Assembly: GCA_026315105.1 (NCBI GenBank)
Contig: CM048748.1
Coordinates: 481,023,150-481,087,149, forward strand
Length of the DNA stretch: 64,000 bases
Direction: 5' to 3'
Source of the DNA: Locusta migratoria
Taxonomy: Eukaryota > Arthropoda > Insecta > Orthoptera > Acrididae
This document shows, piece by piece, positions 1 to 10,777 of this stretch. Position 1 is the stretch's first letter. Every line of letters begins with the position of its first letter. Under the pieces are notes generated by a model that saw only the letters and a list, made by a program, of their open reading frames with translations, was not told the origin of the DNA and made no database searches. The translations under genes and the position numbers were made by a program.

Positions 1-1
1 T

Positions 2-228
2 GAGGAACATCCACCATACTCACCGAATCTGAATCCTCCAGACTTCTTCCTATTCCCTTGACTGAAACTCGCTTTGAAAGGAAAGAGATTTGACGATATT
101 TCTGACATAAAAAAGTGACGAATGTTTTGAACACCATTCCAAAGGAAGGCTTTGTGCAGAGTTTCCAGGACATGTATCGCAGTGCTCAGCGGTGCAGAGG
201 TATGGGACGTGACTACTTTGAAGGATAG
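2..228 (+). pseudogene. mariner-family transposase, C-terminal remnant
   Basis: Translation gives the mariner C-terminal catalytic block HPPYSPNLNPPDFFLFP, followed by LKLALKGKRFDDI and, after a frame change, a tail ending RDYFEG and a TAG stop at 226-228. The third catalytic Asp of the PPDFF motif is present. An in-frame TGA sits right after LFP, and a frameshift follows near 110, so the copy is dead. The window begins inside the element, so the N-terminal DNA-binding domain and first two catalytic residues lie outside or are lost. Mariner transposases cut and paste elements at TA sites in the nucleus. Family assignment is secure from the motif; the subfamily is not resolved. Confidence 0.85.
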
Positions 229-944
229 TAAGGTAACTGTAGTTGATTGTTCATCTAAGGCAATGTTACAGAAGTACTCACCGATCTTAGAGAGGTTGTA
301 GAAACTAATACATATTCGTTTTTATACATTGGAAAATAAATAATACTAAATATGACGTACTCGTGTTTTGATAAATCTTCAGTGATGACTGAACTAGCCG
401 AAATGTCTTGTTTTCGGGCCAATTCGTGCGTTTCCGTCACCGCCCGAGTAGCATAGGAGCTGGTTCAGTTAGCGCAGTCACTAGGACGTTTCCACTCGCC
501 TCTCCTCGCCATAGGAGCTCCCTCAGGCTGGCTCAGCAGGTTGAAGCTGGGAACGCGATCTGTGCGACTTAAAGTTTCTCATGCTCACGAAGTTGAAACT
601 CGCCTGCTGACCGGTGAAACGTGATACTGTGTCTGTATTTAAACAAGTATGTCAAGTCTTATGTGACTGTTACTCATTGAATTTTCCAATTAAATTAAGT
701 GAAGGTCCTGTCTATAAAATAAACTGACTAAACCATGAAAATTAGTGTATTTCCGTTTTTAAATAGATTGATTGCATCTGACATTATTTGTGTGAGATAC
801 ATAGTTAGGTTACTTAATGAGCTTCATATTTTCCGCCAGGCTCAGCGGTCTTGAGGGAAAGAAATTATTTGAATTCGCTGTCATTTCGGACATGATCCTG
901 CATTCATATTCAAGCAATGTATGACATTAACTGCGAATGGGTAA
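229..944. other. no gene or clear repeat seen
   Basis: AT-rich sequence with stops in all frames. I recognise no coding motif or tRNA-like box. The first bases may be the 3' end of the adjoining mariner. Confidence 0.5.
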
Positions 945-1060
945 AATCGAAATGTGTACCTAGCCGGGATTTCAATCTAGGTCTCCTGCTTGCTAGGCAG
1001 TTGCGCTGACCCGAGCAACACAGCGACCACCACAACCGCACGGACTACTCAAGCTCGGCT
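945..1060 (-). repeat. tRNA-derived SINE fragment (family distinct from the main SINE)
   Basis: On the minus strand an A-box-like stretch with AACTGCCTAGCAAGCAGGAG precedes a B-box-like GATTGAAATCCCGG, as in a tRNA-headed SINE. It differs from the abundant SINE next to it in both boxes. No tail or target duplication was found, so it is probably truncated. A real tRNA gene is unlikely because the acceptor stem cannot be formed. Confidence 0.55.
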
Positions 1061-1070
1061 CTTCTAATCT

Positions 1071-1256
1071 TCAAATGTTCGTTAAGCTTAAGGGACTTAA
1101 CTGCGCGGTCATCAGTCCCTAAACTTACAAACTACTTACGAACTACCTTATACTAAAGACGACACAAACACCCATGGCCGACGGGGGATTCGAACGCCCG
1201 ACTGTAGCGACCGTGCAGACTTTGACTGGCGCGCCGAAGACCGCTCGGCTCTCTGA
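1071..1256 (-). repeat. SINE-1 copy (tRNA-headed SINE)
   Basis: Minus-strand copy of the commonest repeat in this window, here called SINE-1. The head reads like a tRNA with a long variable arm (GCCGAGCGGTCT A box, GTTCGAATCC-type B box, here GCGTTCGAATCCCC). The body contains GGGACTGATGACC and the 3' end is a TTTGAACA-type tail. The extreme head is eroded (CTCGGCTCTCTG). Confidence 0.85.
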
Positions 1257-1989
1257 TACGAATTCTCAACTTTTCCCGGTAGGGTACACATTTTTTAACT
1301 TTACGCATTGACAGTTAATGCCATACATTCTGTGGATACCAAGAATTTGACTTTATTCAAAAACTGATATTGAAAATAATGAAAGGGATAGGGAACTGGT
1401 AAGCGAGAGTAGGTTAAATGAAAACTTGAAACTATTGACAATTAACTTTATTAATGAGAAAAGTCAAACACCTGCTGCAATTGTGATCATACAGTACTAT
1501 AATTACAAATAGTAAATGCACATGGATATACCTTATTCTGCACTTGATTGCCTCTGTAGAACATATATGAATGTTTCCTGATCAACTCGTTCCGCAGTCT
1601 TCCATCCATCCAGAAGTGATCACACAGACCTGCAACGTGCAGAGTGGCTGTCAACCACTGAGTCTCACTGAGAGACTGCGTCTACTCCCAACAAGCTCCT
1701 TACACAATATCTGCCGACAGACTGCCTGCTCGCTACTACTAGCAGCCTTACACTGGATTCAGAGATTGGCTTATAACGCAGCCACTGGGATAATTTACAT
1801 AGACTACCAAATGTAAGTCAGATTATGACATAAAAAAGGGTGCATACGAAATTACAGCTAATAAACATGTGCCCAAGGCAGAATACATGTAGTCCATTCA
1901 AAGCATCTTAAAATTCTCGTATTATGATCTTCGCGCACTAGGGCACACCTGAATCCAGCTTAAATTCGTGAACGGGTACGGCCCACAGT
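1257..1989. other. no gene seen
   Basis: AT-rich filler. A short open frame at 1571-1816 has no recognisable domain and looks like chance. Confidence 0.5.
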
Positions 1990-2430
1990 AAATGGTCGTT
2001 CCTTTTCGGTGTGTAATGCGATTTAACCGGACGGTAGGAAAAGCAGAGCTCCGTATTGGTCGCGTTCCGTCGGAACGACAGTTAACCCCTGGCGATTATC
2101 GCAGCAGGGGCGGCCATCCTGCCGGTGAACAAATGGCAGGCGTGCTCGCGCGGGCGCTTTCAATTGTGTCTGCCGGCAGCCACGCACGGCCCCCAGCGCT
2201 CCGCTCTCTTATCTTCCACAGCCTCGCTTAACGCTGCCCTCCAAGAGACGCGCTCTCATTTGATCACCGCTCACAAAGGGGGACGAGGAAGCGAACATGA
2301 ACTACTCGGCTTCGGGGGCGTTGTGCTCACAAAGTGAATTCAAATATACAGCTCGAGTGAGGGGCCGCGCCGGTCCCAGCCGCCTCCGCCCGCCCTGGAG
2401 TGGCAAGTTAAAGGAATGTGCTGGACCGGG
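1990..2430. other. GC-rich, apparently non-repetitive island
   Basis: Base composition changes sharply to GC and CpG-rich, with embedded CAATTG, ATTTGATC and TTAACG words. No repeat family of this window matches it, and none of the short frames looks like a protein. Similar islands occur near 12.5, 24.4, 52.5, 54.6 and 60.7 kb. A regulatory or conserved non-coding element is possible, but that is inference. Confidence 0.4.
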
Positions 2431-2499
2431 GTTCATAACTGCGACCTTGTCAACCAAAGACAAGCGCACAGTTTTAGCAAATTACTGATAAAGGTGGGG

Positions 2500-2660
2500 A
2501 AGGAAAAGGGATTGACACTGGCTGCATTAGGGCATTGAAATTAAACAGTGGCGGCAAGTGAAAATGTGAGACGCGACGAGAATCGAACCCGTGTCTCCCG
2601 CTTCGGACCAGCGATCGCCTTAGCCACTTTTTTTATTTTTTATTTTTATCCTTTTTTGCC
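2500..2660 (-). repeat. tRNA-like repeat, family C, copy 1
   Basis: Shares an ordered run of words with 4735-4865: a GGGCA-TGAAAT start, then GGCGGCAAGTGAAA, GTGAG, a B-box-like GAATCGAACCC, GTCTCCCG, TTCGG, and GCGATCGCC. In minus orientation this reads as a tRNA head with a GGTTCGATTC-type B box. The body matches neither SINE-1 nor SINE-2. The flank at 2625-2715 is T-rich. Confidence 0.55.
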
Positions 2661-2768
2661 AGCGGTCGCCCTAACCACTTTATTTTTTTTTTCGTCTTTC
2701 CCTAAGCTTTCCTCTTCAGGCGTTGTCGCCTAAGTATCACAACACGCATAAACTAAACATTTTGCCTG

Positions 2769-2808
2769 CCCCCCCCCCCCCCAAAAAAAAAAAAAAAAAA
2801 AAAAAAAA
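2769..2808 (+). repeat. homopolymer run (C)14(A)26
   Basis: Uninterrupted C run at 2769-2782 followed directly by an A run at 2783-2808. Confidence 0.95.
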
Positions 2809-2943
2809 TACCCTCACATTCTAAAAGAAAGAAAATAAACCTGGAGAAATTTCGCACTACATCCCATGTGCAGGTCCCATCTGCGGACAATTTTCGTTGA
2901 TTCTGGTCGTATGCATTTGATCGTTTGTTAATGTTCGTTACGG

Positions 2944-3280
2944 CGGTCGTCCCCTATCCGGCACTCCCCAGCTGCGAGGGGGGTCGGTGAAGACACTTCG
3001 TAGGTAATTGGCGAAGAGCTGTCGGTATCGAGGTGTGGTCTCGAGTCTGTGATGATGCTCTTGGAGGAATTGGCAGTAATCAAATACCGACTTCTCACCT
3101 TCTTGGAAAAGGTAGTAAATGGACTTGCCTTGCTCCATGTGAGAGCGTGTGTTTTCGCGGCCGGAAAATATGTGTCCTTCGGTCATAGGAGGAGCCTGGG
3201 GTCAATCGCGTTAGGCGGGACGCGAAGGTAGCAGGCAAGAATCTTCTGAACAAGCGTCCATACATCGATAACGGATTCAC
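2944..3280 (-). pseudogene. possible C-terminal tail of the gag-like ORF to its right
   Basis: If the SINE at 3281-3462 is removed, the gag-like frame from the right runs into this stretch. The minus strand keeps fairly long open frames that are rich in Ser, Thr, Pro and Arg, as is common downstream of a zinc knuckle in retroelement gag or ORF1 proteins. No specific motif is visible. The assignment rests on position and composition only. Confidence 0.3.
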
Positions 3281-3462
3281 ATGTTAAACGGGACTTAACT
3301 ACGGGGTTATCAGTTCCTAAACTTACAAACTACTTATCAACTAGCTTATCCTAAGGACGGCACAAATATCCATGCTCGAGGGGGGATTCGAACCCCCGAC
3401 CGCAGTGGCCGTGCAGACCGTGACTGAAGCGCCTCAGTCCCCTCGGCCACCGCGGCCGGCTC
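3281..3462 (-). repeat. SINE-1 copy inserted in the gag-like ORF
   Basis: Complete head on the right (GCCGGCCGCGGTGGCCGAGG in reverse), B box GGGGGTTCGAATCCCCCC and the GGGACTTAACTACGGGGTTATC body. The poly-tail end near 3281 is eroded (ACATGTTAAACG). I could not find a clean target duplication. It lies immediately after the zinc-knuckle codons of the neighbouring ORF. Confidence 0.85.
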
Positions 3463-3945
3463 GGAAGTGTCCCTCTTTTCCACATCCCGGGCAGATCTTC
3501 GGTTGTCCATCATATATGACTATAGCGCGACAGCCACCGATAGATATGTATATGAGGGAACATGACGTCGAAGTTCGATACGGACCTGCCGCACGCCGTT
3601 CAAGGCAGGGTATGTTTGGAACTGCATCAACTTGTCAGCACCGTTACTCTGCACCCTGCCGTAGGGGCGGAGCGCCGCCACGACCTCTTCTGCCGGAAGT
3701 TCGAAGGGGAGTTCGAAGATCCTGATGGTACGATGTCCCAATCCAGCGTGATAGACTGTCACAGTACCCACATTGCCATCAGAGTGACAGAAACGAAGCT
3801 CTCGTTTCGTCTCCCGAAGAATCCTTCCGCATGTTGCTTCATTGATGATCTTTACATATGCTGCACTGCTCACTATTGACAGGTGTATGTCGAGAACGTC
3901 GGCCGTCGGAATTTTTACTTCATCTCGAATAAATCGTTCTAGTTA
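3463..3945 (-). pseudogene. retroelement gag/ORF1-like protein with CCHC zinc knuckle, truncated
   Basis: A minus-strand frame open from about 3945 encodes VKIPTADVLDIHLSIVSS, then a core with GLGHRTIRIFELPFELPAEE and ALRPYG, then ALNGVRQVRIELRRHVPSY. A one-base shift is needed after that. The frame then gives VIYDGQPKICPGCGKEGHFR, a CCHC zinc knuckle (CPGC, then H) whose last Cys is cut off by the SINE at 3281-3462. Proteins of this type bind RNA or DNA and are the first ORF of non-LTR or related retroelements. The reverse transcriptase is not adjacent. The frameshift and the SINE make this copy non-functional. Which clade it belongs to is not resolved. Confidence 0.7.
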
Positions 3946-4734
3946 GAGTGCCTTCGGTCTTGCAAATTCGTTTTGGTACGTGAATTTGAGCGTCGTCGAT
4001 TTGCGGTACTGGTTCGCCACGCTGATCTATGTAAATATGCGCGCACGCGTGGAAACGGCCGAGTACGTCGTGAACAAAGCCGAGCGCTGGCTCCGCGGCA
4101 GCGAACACAACAGCGTACCCTCGCCGCGCCGCTGCGGAAAGCAGACTGCCACTTGGCCACTCGGATACCCGCGCCCACCTCCCGACCGCCTCGAACTTCC
4201 ACAAGTCGCACGCTATGGCTGTAGCGCCCCTACCGTCCATGCCCTCTTTACGGATTCCGGTGCGAGGTCGAACGTATGACCGCATCCACAAAGTAAGTGA
4301 AGCTGACACCGTCTTCGTGTGTAAATACTTATTATATTGGAGTGGTCTCTGTTATTCCGGACATGTCCGAAAGAACAGACACAATACTAATATGATAAGC
4401 ACATAGTTTTAATCATCCAAGAAGTTTCATCCTGATTTAGGTTTTCGGAGATTTCACTAAATCGATCCAGACAAATGCCAGGACGGTTCCTTTAAAACAG
4501 CACGGCCGAGTTTCGTCTCCATCCTCCGACTGTAATGATCATGCTGTCGGCAAAACATAAACCGTAGGCTCCAGTCGTTCCTCTAGAATTTACAAAGAAC
4601 TCTACACTATGAAGCTATACACCGTGTGATTTCAACGCATGCACCCATTCTGCTCGGATTGGTGTCATAAAACCATTGTAGCCTCTATGTAGCCACATCT
4701 GGTTTGTAGCAACGTATTCATTTGCACATTTAAT
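3946..4734. other. no gene seen; moderately GC-rich first half
   Basis: Overlapping open frames at 3920-4309 on both strands reflect GC content, not coding. A stretch near 4150-4300 weakly resembles 5030-5150 (shared words CGAGGTCGAACG, CCACAAGT), suggesting a shared old repeat. Confidence 0.4.
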
Positions 4735-4865
4735 GAGAGGAAGGGATGATAAGGAATTACTTCCGCTGCACTGGGGCACTGAAATAACTGAATGGCGACA
4801 AGTGAAATTGTGAGCTGGACCGGGGTTTCCGAACTGGGGTCTCCCGTTTCGGGCAAGCGGTCCCC
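4735..4865 (-). repeat. tRNA-like repeat, family C, copy 2
   Basis: Partner of 2500-2660, with shared ordered words GGGCACTGAAATAA, GGCGACAAGTGAAA, GTGAG, GGGGTCTCCCG, GGGCAAGCGGTC. The B-box region is mutated (GGGGTTTCCGAACTGGG). No target duplication seen. Confidence 0.5.
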
Positions 4866-4959
4866 TAACCTTCGGTTTTTTCCCCTTGTTCCTCAGGTGA
4901 ATCGGTTTCTTCTGAATGTGTTATCGGGCTTATCGCGCGTTGGTCGTTGAGTTAATGGT

Positions 4960-6080
4960 GCAGGTTTAAATTGTTATTATTATTATTTTTTCGGAGAAAT
5001 CATCGAGCCCTCTCACCGAATGTGCTGAGCCACCACGCATCCTTTGGCTACTCGCGCCCACTAAATTATGTAAATTCCCACAAGTGCTTCATGCTCCCCA
5101 TTTCGGACTCCCACACGAGGTCGAACGGTATCGCTGCATCTGCGACCGCTTCAACTGCACGCGAGCCATGTGCCGGACATCCATGATGCAGTGAAACGTC
5201 TTGTAGAAAAATCGGTAGAAGATTAGGTACGAAATCAGCATACATTGCCCCATTTAGATTGGCATCAATAAATAGGGGCCAATTATGCTTCCTCCCACAA
5301 TACATAAACCCGCCAAAGTCGCTGATGTTCCACTTGTCGCAGCTGTTGTCCGTTGCCCAATAGCGCATATTATGCCGGTTTACGTTACCTCTGTGAATGA
5401 CGCTTCGTCACTAAACATCACGCGTGAAAAAAATTTGTTATCGTCACGTAATTCATTTTGTGTCCAGTGGAAAAATTGTACACAACGTTCAAAGTCTTCA
5501 CTGTGCAAATCCTGCTGCATAGAAATATGTTGATGTAGAATTCTCAACACCGACGTTTCTGAGATTCCCGATCCCTGCTCAATTTGTCTGCTACTGATGT
5601 GCAGGCCGTGGTTGACGTTTCACATGTGGCTGAACACTTCCTGTCTCTTTAAATAACGTAACTATTCGACGACAGGTCCGGACACTTGGATGATGTCTTC
5701 CAGGATAACGATCAACATACATAGCATAGGCCCGTTGGGAATTTTGATCTCAGTAGCCATACAAAAATACCATATCGATCTTTTCTGAAATTGGGAAACG
5801 GTCCATTTTAACACGAGTAATGTATCACGAAGCAAATACCGTCCGCACTGGCGAAATGTTACGCGTTACCACTTATTTGTACGTTTGTGACTATTACAGC
5901 ACCATCCATCACAAAGCGACAAAAGACTTCCAAATAAAACATTAATATTTATTTATATACAAGACGAATATGTAATAAAAATGGGGGTACGTATTTTAAA
6001 AATGCAGGTGATATCCGTCTGACCTATGGCAGCGCCATCTAGCGCTGCAACCAAAGCGCCATCTGTTTTCCCCCTTCAAG
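4960..6080 (-). mobile_element. mariner/IS630-type DNA transposon, decayed
   Basis: The transposase relic at 4995-5806 is preceded on the minus strand by a roughly 270-bp leader. The leader contains GATGGCGC and AGCGCTAGATGGCGC words near 6030-6065, typical of a transposon end. The right limit near 6080 is set by the end of that block; the left limit is unclear and probably truncated. No intact inverted repeat pair was identified. Confidence 0.65.
4995..5806 (-). pseudogene. mariner/IS630-type transposase, broken
   Basis: ATG at 5806 starts MDRFPISEKIDMVFLYG, then a TGA, then a readable helix-turn-helix region with RYPGRHHPSVRT and LFKETGSVQPHVKRQ. Further on are QQDLHSEDFERCVQFFHWT and the first catalytic block SDEASFT, then after a small deletion NVNRHNMRYWATDN. 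NLNGAMYADFVPNLLPIFLQ follows and then HHGCPAH, where the usual QHDG/QDG Asp is lost or displaced. The third acidic residue lies in the scrambled tail. There are several stops and frameshifts. The order of blocks matches the transposase family that inserts at TA. Dead copy. Confidence 0.85.
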
Positions 6081-7442
6081 CTAGAAAAGTTTTATTCTTT
6101 GTAGTTTTTTCGTTTGATGCTTATTTCGTGAGATACTTGTCCCGGTCACTATCAGTGGCGACTTGTGGGAACTGGAAGTGGACGGGAGACAAGACCGGGT
6201 AGCCAACATATCGCTGGTGGGGTACCTCGCTACAAACCGATATACCAGATAAAAAAGTAAAATAAAAAATAAAAATGTTGCTGCCGTCCTATGTAATACA
6301 AAAAAACTGACCCAAGAATTCAACGATCGTTGCAGAACAAACAGGATCCCATGTCCAAAAAGTACCGAACTGTCGTCATTTACTTATTTCAATGCTCTCC
6401 TGTAGCTTGACATACGTTTCCTAGCCTTTCCTCCTCCCTTCCTCTCATTAAATATGCATTGTAGACTCGCCATAGATAAGATGACTCGCAATTGTTGTAA
6501 CAGATTTTTTTTATGTATACTTGGTACCGACACTGTGACAAAGTTGTAGCTGCTGCTATAAATGTTCTATCGAAGACACTTCTGGTGATATTTGTGGCTA
6601 CTGGATTACCCCAAAATCACTCAGAAACGAAACAAAGACACTTGCCACATGTGTTCCAGTATCTGCCATGCATTGACTATTTACTGTCGTAGGATTAAGC
6701 TGAGACGAAGACGCCAGGGGACGCGCTCAAATCTAGAAAGCAGAGACAACGCAGGCTAGAGCGAGGTTGTGTGAAATAAACGGCGACGGTAGGAACAACT
6801 GGCGACGCTGCTGGCTAGAGTCACCGATCCGCTTCAGGACGAGGCCAAATGACGTGAAACATCGTTGTTGCTGACCACACTTGGAAGAAAATTGTTTTGT
6901 TTTCAGAAGAAAACTGTTGTTACCAATTATAGATTAGGTTATTTTTGTTAGTGCAAAGACCAGTAACATCCACACCTAAGGAGTAGCGGTGGGCAGTATT
7001 AAAACTTGGTTGACTGGAGCTCTCAGAGGGGTAGTAAGTCGTTTGTTAAATTGAATGAAAAACATCAGGGGCCAGCAGGAGTTCTTGGGCAGCAGTAAGT
7101 GGAGAAATAAAACAGAAATTAAGTTTCCTTCGTTTGAAGGAAACGTTCGACATGATGTTAACGTGTATTTGGCGCACATCTTCTATTCCAGACACTTGAT
7201 ACAGATCCAACGTTTTTTCCTTTTCGCTTTTTTTTTTATTTTTTTATATAGAAATGTGACATTAATGAAAAAGTACGTGGGTTTTCAGGTTTCTCTAACA
7301 ACTCGTTGAAATTTGGATACCAGTATGTTATGTGAATTACTGTTTATATTTTTCAAAAATATCACAGTGAATTAATAGTCGAAGCTGTTCGCAACCCTTA
7401 AGATAACACCAGTTTCAAAGATACCTATATTTTTATTTGAAT
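6081..7442. other. no gene seen
   Basis: AT-rich, with a T-rich run at 7221-7250. Short frames at 6081-6323 and 7055-7309 have no recognisable motif. Confidence 0.5.
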
Positions 7443-8880
7443 GACGAATGGAAAAACTTGTGGAATCCAACCTAGGGGAAATTCTGTTTGCATTTAGGAG
7501 AAATGTAGGAACACGGGAGGCAATTCTCACATTACGACTTATCTTAGAAGATAGGCTAAGGTAAGGCAAATATACATTTTTAGCATTTTTAGATGTGGAG
7601 AAAGCTTTCTACAATGTCGAATGGAATACACTCTTTCAAATTCTGAAAGTAGCAGGGGTAAAATATTGGGAGCGAAGAGTTATATTCAACCTATACAAAA
7701 GCCAGACAGCAGTTATTAGAGTCGAAGAACAAGAAAGCGAAGCAGAGTTTGAGAAGGAAGTGAGACAGGGTTGCAGCCTTTCCCCAATGTTGTTCAGTCT
7801 GTACATGGAGCAAGCAGTGAAGGAATGCAAGGAGAAATTTGGAGAGGGAATTAACGTTCAGGGAGAAGAAATGGAAACTTTGCGGTGTGCCGATGAGATA
7901 GTAATTTTTCAGATACTACAAAGGATCCGGGAGAGCAATTGAATGAAATGGACGGTGTCTTGAAAGGAAGATATAAGATGAACATTAACATGAGTAGCCG
8001 CGGTGGAGTAGCCGAGCGGTCTAAAGCACCTCGCTGCGGAGCGTGCGGTTGCTCGCCGTGGAGGTTCGAGTCCTCCCTGGGGCATGGGTGTGTATGTTTG
8101 TCCGTAGGTTAGTTTACCTAGGTTTAAGTAGTTTGTAAGCTACGGACTGAGGACCACGCAGTTTGCTCCGATAGATTTACAAATACACTTACAAATTAAC
8201 ATGAGTAAAACGAGGGTAATGATATTTAATGTCAGAAAATCAGGCAGTGCTGAAAGAATTAGACTAGGTAATGAGATAATAAAAGTAGTAGATAAATTTG
8301 GTATTTGGAAAAAGATAACGTCTGATGGCCGAAGTAAAGAAGATATGAAATGCAGAATGGCTATGGGAAGAAAAGCGTTTCTAAGAAGCGAAACCTGTAA
8401 ACATCCAATATTAATTTAAATGTTAGGAAGTCCTTTCTGAAACCATTTGTGTGGAGTGTAGCATTGTATGGGAGTCAAACGTGGGCAATAAGGAGTTCAG
8501 ACAAAAAGATGATAGTAGCTTTTGAAATGCGGTGATACAGACGAATGATGAAAATTAGATGGGTAGATCACATAACTAATGAGGAGGTGATTAACCGAAT
8601 TGGGGAGAAAAGGAGTTCTTGCATATCCTGACTAAGAGAAGAGATAGATTGGTAGGACACATTCTGAGACGTCAAGGAATTGTCAACTTAGCATTAGAAG
8701 GAAGTGTGTGGGGTAAAAATCGTAGAGGAGACCGAGGGACGAATGCAGTAAGCAGATTCAAAAGTATGCAGGTTGCCGAACGTATTCTCAGATGAAGAGA
8801 CTTGCACAAGGCAGGCTGGCGTGGAGAGCTGCATCAAACCAGTCTGCGGATTGAAGATCTCAACAACAACAACATATAAT
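7443..8880 (+). mobile_element. RTE-type LINE, 5'-truncated copy (reverse transcriptase half), with SINE inside
   Basis: Homologous to the RT half of the full copy at 29994-33265. It starts inside the RT domain (RMEKLVESNLGE), retains FLDVEKAFYNVEWNTLFQIL and GCSLSPMLFSLYMEQAVKEC, and the FADD catalytic box is mutated to CADE. After the SINE at 7997-8194 the frame resumes with TRVMIFNVRKSGSAERIRLGN, then degrades through the C-terminal region. It ends in the family's 3' tail CAACAACAACAACA at about 8862-8876. Multiple stops and indels. Part of it (8274-8681) is duplicated in inverted orientation at 10778-11186. Confidence 0.9.
7997..8194 (+). repeat. SINE-1 copy with perfect 13-bp target duplication
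   Basis: Full-length SINE inserted in the LINE. The duplicated target ATTAACATGAGTA occurs at 7984-7996 and 8195-8207. The head reads GCCGCGGTGGAGTAGCCGAG, the B box GGTTCGAGTCC, and the tail ends near TACAAATACACTTACAA. Its variable region (GCACCTCGCTGCGGAGC) matches the copy at 13014-13217 and defines a subfamily. Confidence 0.95.
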
Positions 8881-9257
8881 GTACTTTTATACCCGTTTAC
8901 ATTTTTCTACCTGATTAACGATTCTATACAATGATTTGATTTGTGGCATATTGAAATCCATTGTTGTATAACTTCCGTTAGAACTTATATCTTATTGGCT
9001 AACATTTAAATTAGAGGGTGGAGCTTACAGTATCTAAAGGACGACTGCACCTACATCTATAGCAGTCAACATGAAACCTTTAGGCAGCTCCAGCTGTAAA
9101 CAACCGGTGGCCAACATTACAGTCGTGGTCTGATGATCATGTAACTGACCGAAACCGATTACCAGTGAAATAAAATAAACTGCGATGATGACTGACATGT
9201 TATTGTTAGTTGAATCTTCAATCGACGGTAGCACCACGTTTCAAAAGGTTCAAACAT
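8881..9257. other. no gene seen
   Basis: AT-rich. Contains GACCGAAACCGATTACCAGTG, a phrase resembling the AACCGGT words near 44.2 and 45.6 kb that may mark an old palindromic repeat end. Confidence 0.4.
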
Positions 9258-10518
9258 ATTTCTCTCTGGCCTCATCGTCAACGTTTCACTCCCATACAAT
9301 GCTACAGTCCAGCAAATGTTTCCAGAAAGAACTTTCTAACATTTAAATTAATATTGGATGTCAAGAAATGGCGTTCTTCAGAAACGCTTTTGTTCCCATA
9401 GCCATTCTACAATTTGTATCTTCTTTACCGTTACCTTATCCATCAGAAGTAATTTTGATACCCAAATTAATTAACTCATATACTACTTTTATTGTCTCAT
9501 TACCGAATCTAATTTCTTCAACATCGTCTGATTTTCTGACACTACATTCTATTACCCTTGTTTTACCCCTTTTAATGTTCATCATATACCCTCTTTTCAA
9601 GACATTGTCCATTCGGCTCTGTTGCTCTTCCAGATCTTTTGCTGTCTCTGACAAGATTACGATGTCATCGACAAATCGCAAGGTTTTTATTCCCTCTCCT
9701 TGTACTTTAATTCCCTCTCCAAATTTCTCCTTGCATTCCTTCACAGCTTTCTCAATGTACAGGTTGAATAACATTGGGGAAAGTGTACAACCCCGTCTTA
9801 CTCCCTTCCCAGCCGACGTGGAATGGCTGCGCGCTCTAGTCGCCTTGCTGCGGAGGGCGAGGTTGATACCCCGTCGGCGGTTCGAGTCCTTCCTTGGGCA
9901 TGGATGTGTGTCTTTAGTTTATTTTAAGTTGGTTTAATTAGTTCGTAAGCCTAGGGATCGACAAACACAATAATTACGTCCCATAGATTTAAATTCATTT
10001 CAACATTCAAATTTCCCAACCATTGCTTTCCTATTTATGCCTTTGTATTCTAATATCTCCTGTCTGGTTTTTGTACAAGCTGAAACCCTATATTTTATCC
10101 CTGATACCTTCAGAATTTTAAAGAGTGCTTTCCCGTCAACATTTCTAAAGTTTTCTCTAGATCTAGAAATGCTAAAAACGTAGGTTTCCCTTTCCTTATC
10201 CTATCTTCTAAGATAAGTCATAATGTTAGTATTGCCTTCCGTATTCCTACATTTCTCCTAAATCCAATCTGATCTTCCCCAAGGTCGGATTCCACCAGTT
10301 TTTCCATTCGTCTGTAATTAATTCGCGTTAGTATTTTGCTACCATGACTTGTTAAACTGATAGTTCATTAATTTTCACATTTGTCTGCAGTTTCTTTCTT
10401 CGGAAGTGGAATTACTATATTCTTCTTGAAGTCAGAAGGTATTTCCCCTGTCTCATCCATCTTGCATAACAGGTGGAACAATTTCTCCATGACAGGCTCT
10501 CTCAACGATACCAGCTGT
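9258..10518 (-). mobile_element. RTE-type LINE fragment, minus strand, with SINE inside
   Basis: The minus-strand reading recovers LINE RT segments. These include the FVDDIVILSETAKDLEEQQ block (FADD variant FVDD) and LFNLYIEKAVKECKEKFGEG. Beyond the SINE come EKLVESDLGEDQIGFRRN (reading direction) and remnants of the first RT blocks near 10450. It is 3'-truncated near 9258 relative to the full copy, and several frameshifts kill it. It diverges clearly from the copy at 7443-8880, unlike the neighbouring block 10778-11186. Confidence 0.85.
9812..10012 (+). repeat. SINE-1 copy inserted in the LINE
   Basis: Head GCCGACGTGGAATGGCTGCG, B box GGTTCGAGTCC, then GGGCATGGATGTGTGTCTTT and a degraded tail. 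TTCCCA flanks both sides (9806-9811 and 10013-10018), a short imperfect target duplication. The LINE sequence continues uninterrupted across it. Confidence 0.85.
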
Positions 10519-10777
10519 TAATTATAAACAATCGCCACAGTGCTCAATACAAATATTTTTACGTATTTGATTTAAGTAACTTTTAAATATTTCACTTCCA
10601 AATCACAAACAGATGTGCAACATCTAAATCTATGTTATTGTTATAAATTTTCTGGCTATCAGCTTCGCCCCATTCAGTAATCCCTTAACTTCATTCAAAT
10701 TCCTGAGGAGTTTTACAATAGCTTCCATCAATTTCAGCACATGGTGAGGTAGTCCGATCATCTCTAGGCTGTTCAAA
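10519..10777. other. no gene seen
   Basis: AT-rich spacer between two minus-strand LINE pieces; no motif recognised. Confidence 0.5.

Noticed and set aside
8000..8075. tRNA gene
   Set aside because: tRNA-like boxes are the head of SINE-1: the sequence continues into the SINE body and is flanked by a target duplication. The same holds for all other SINE heads.
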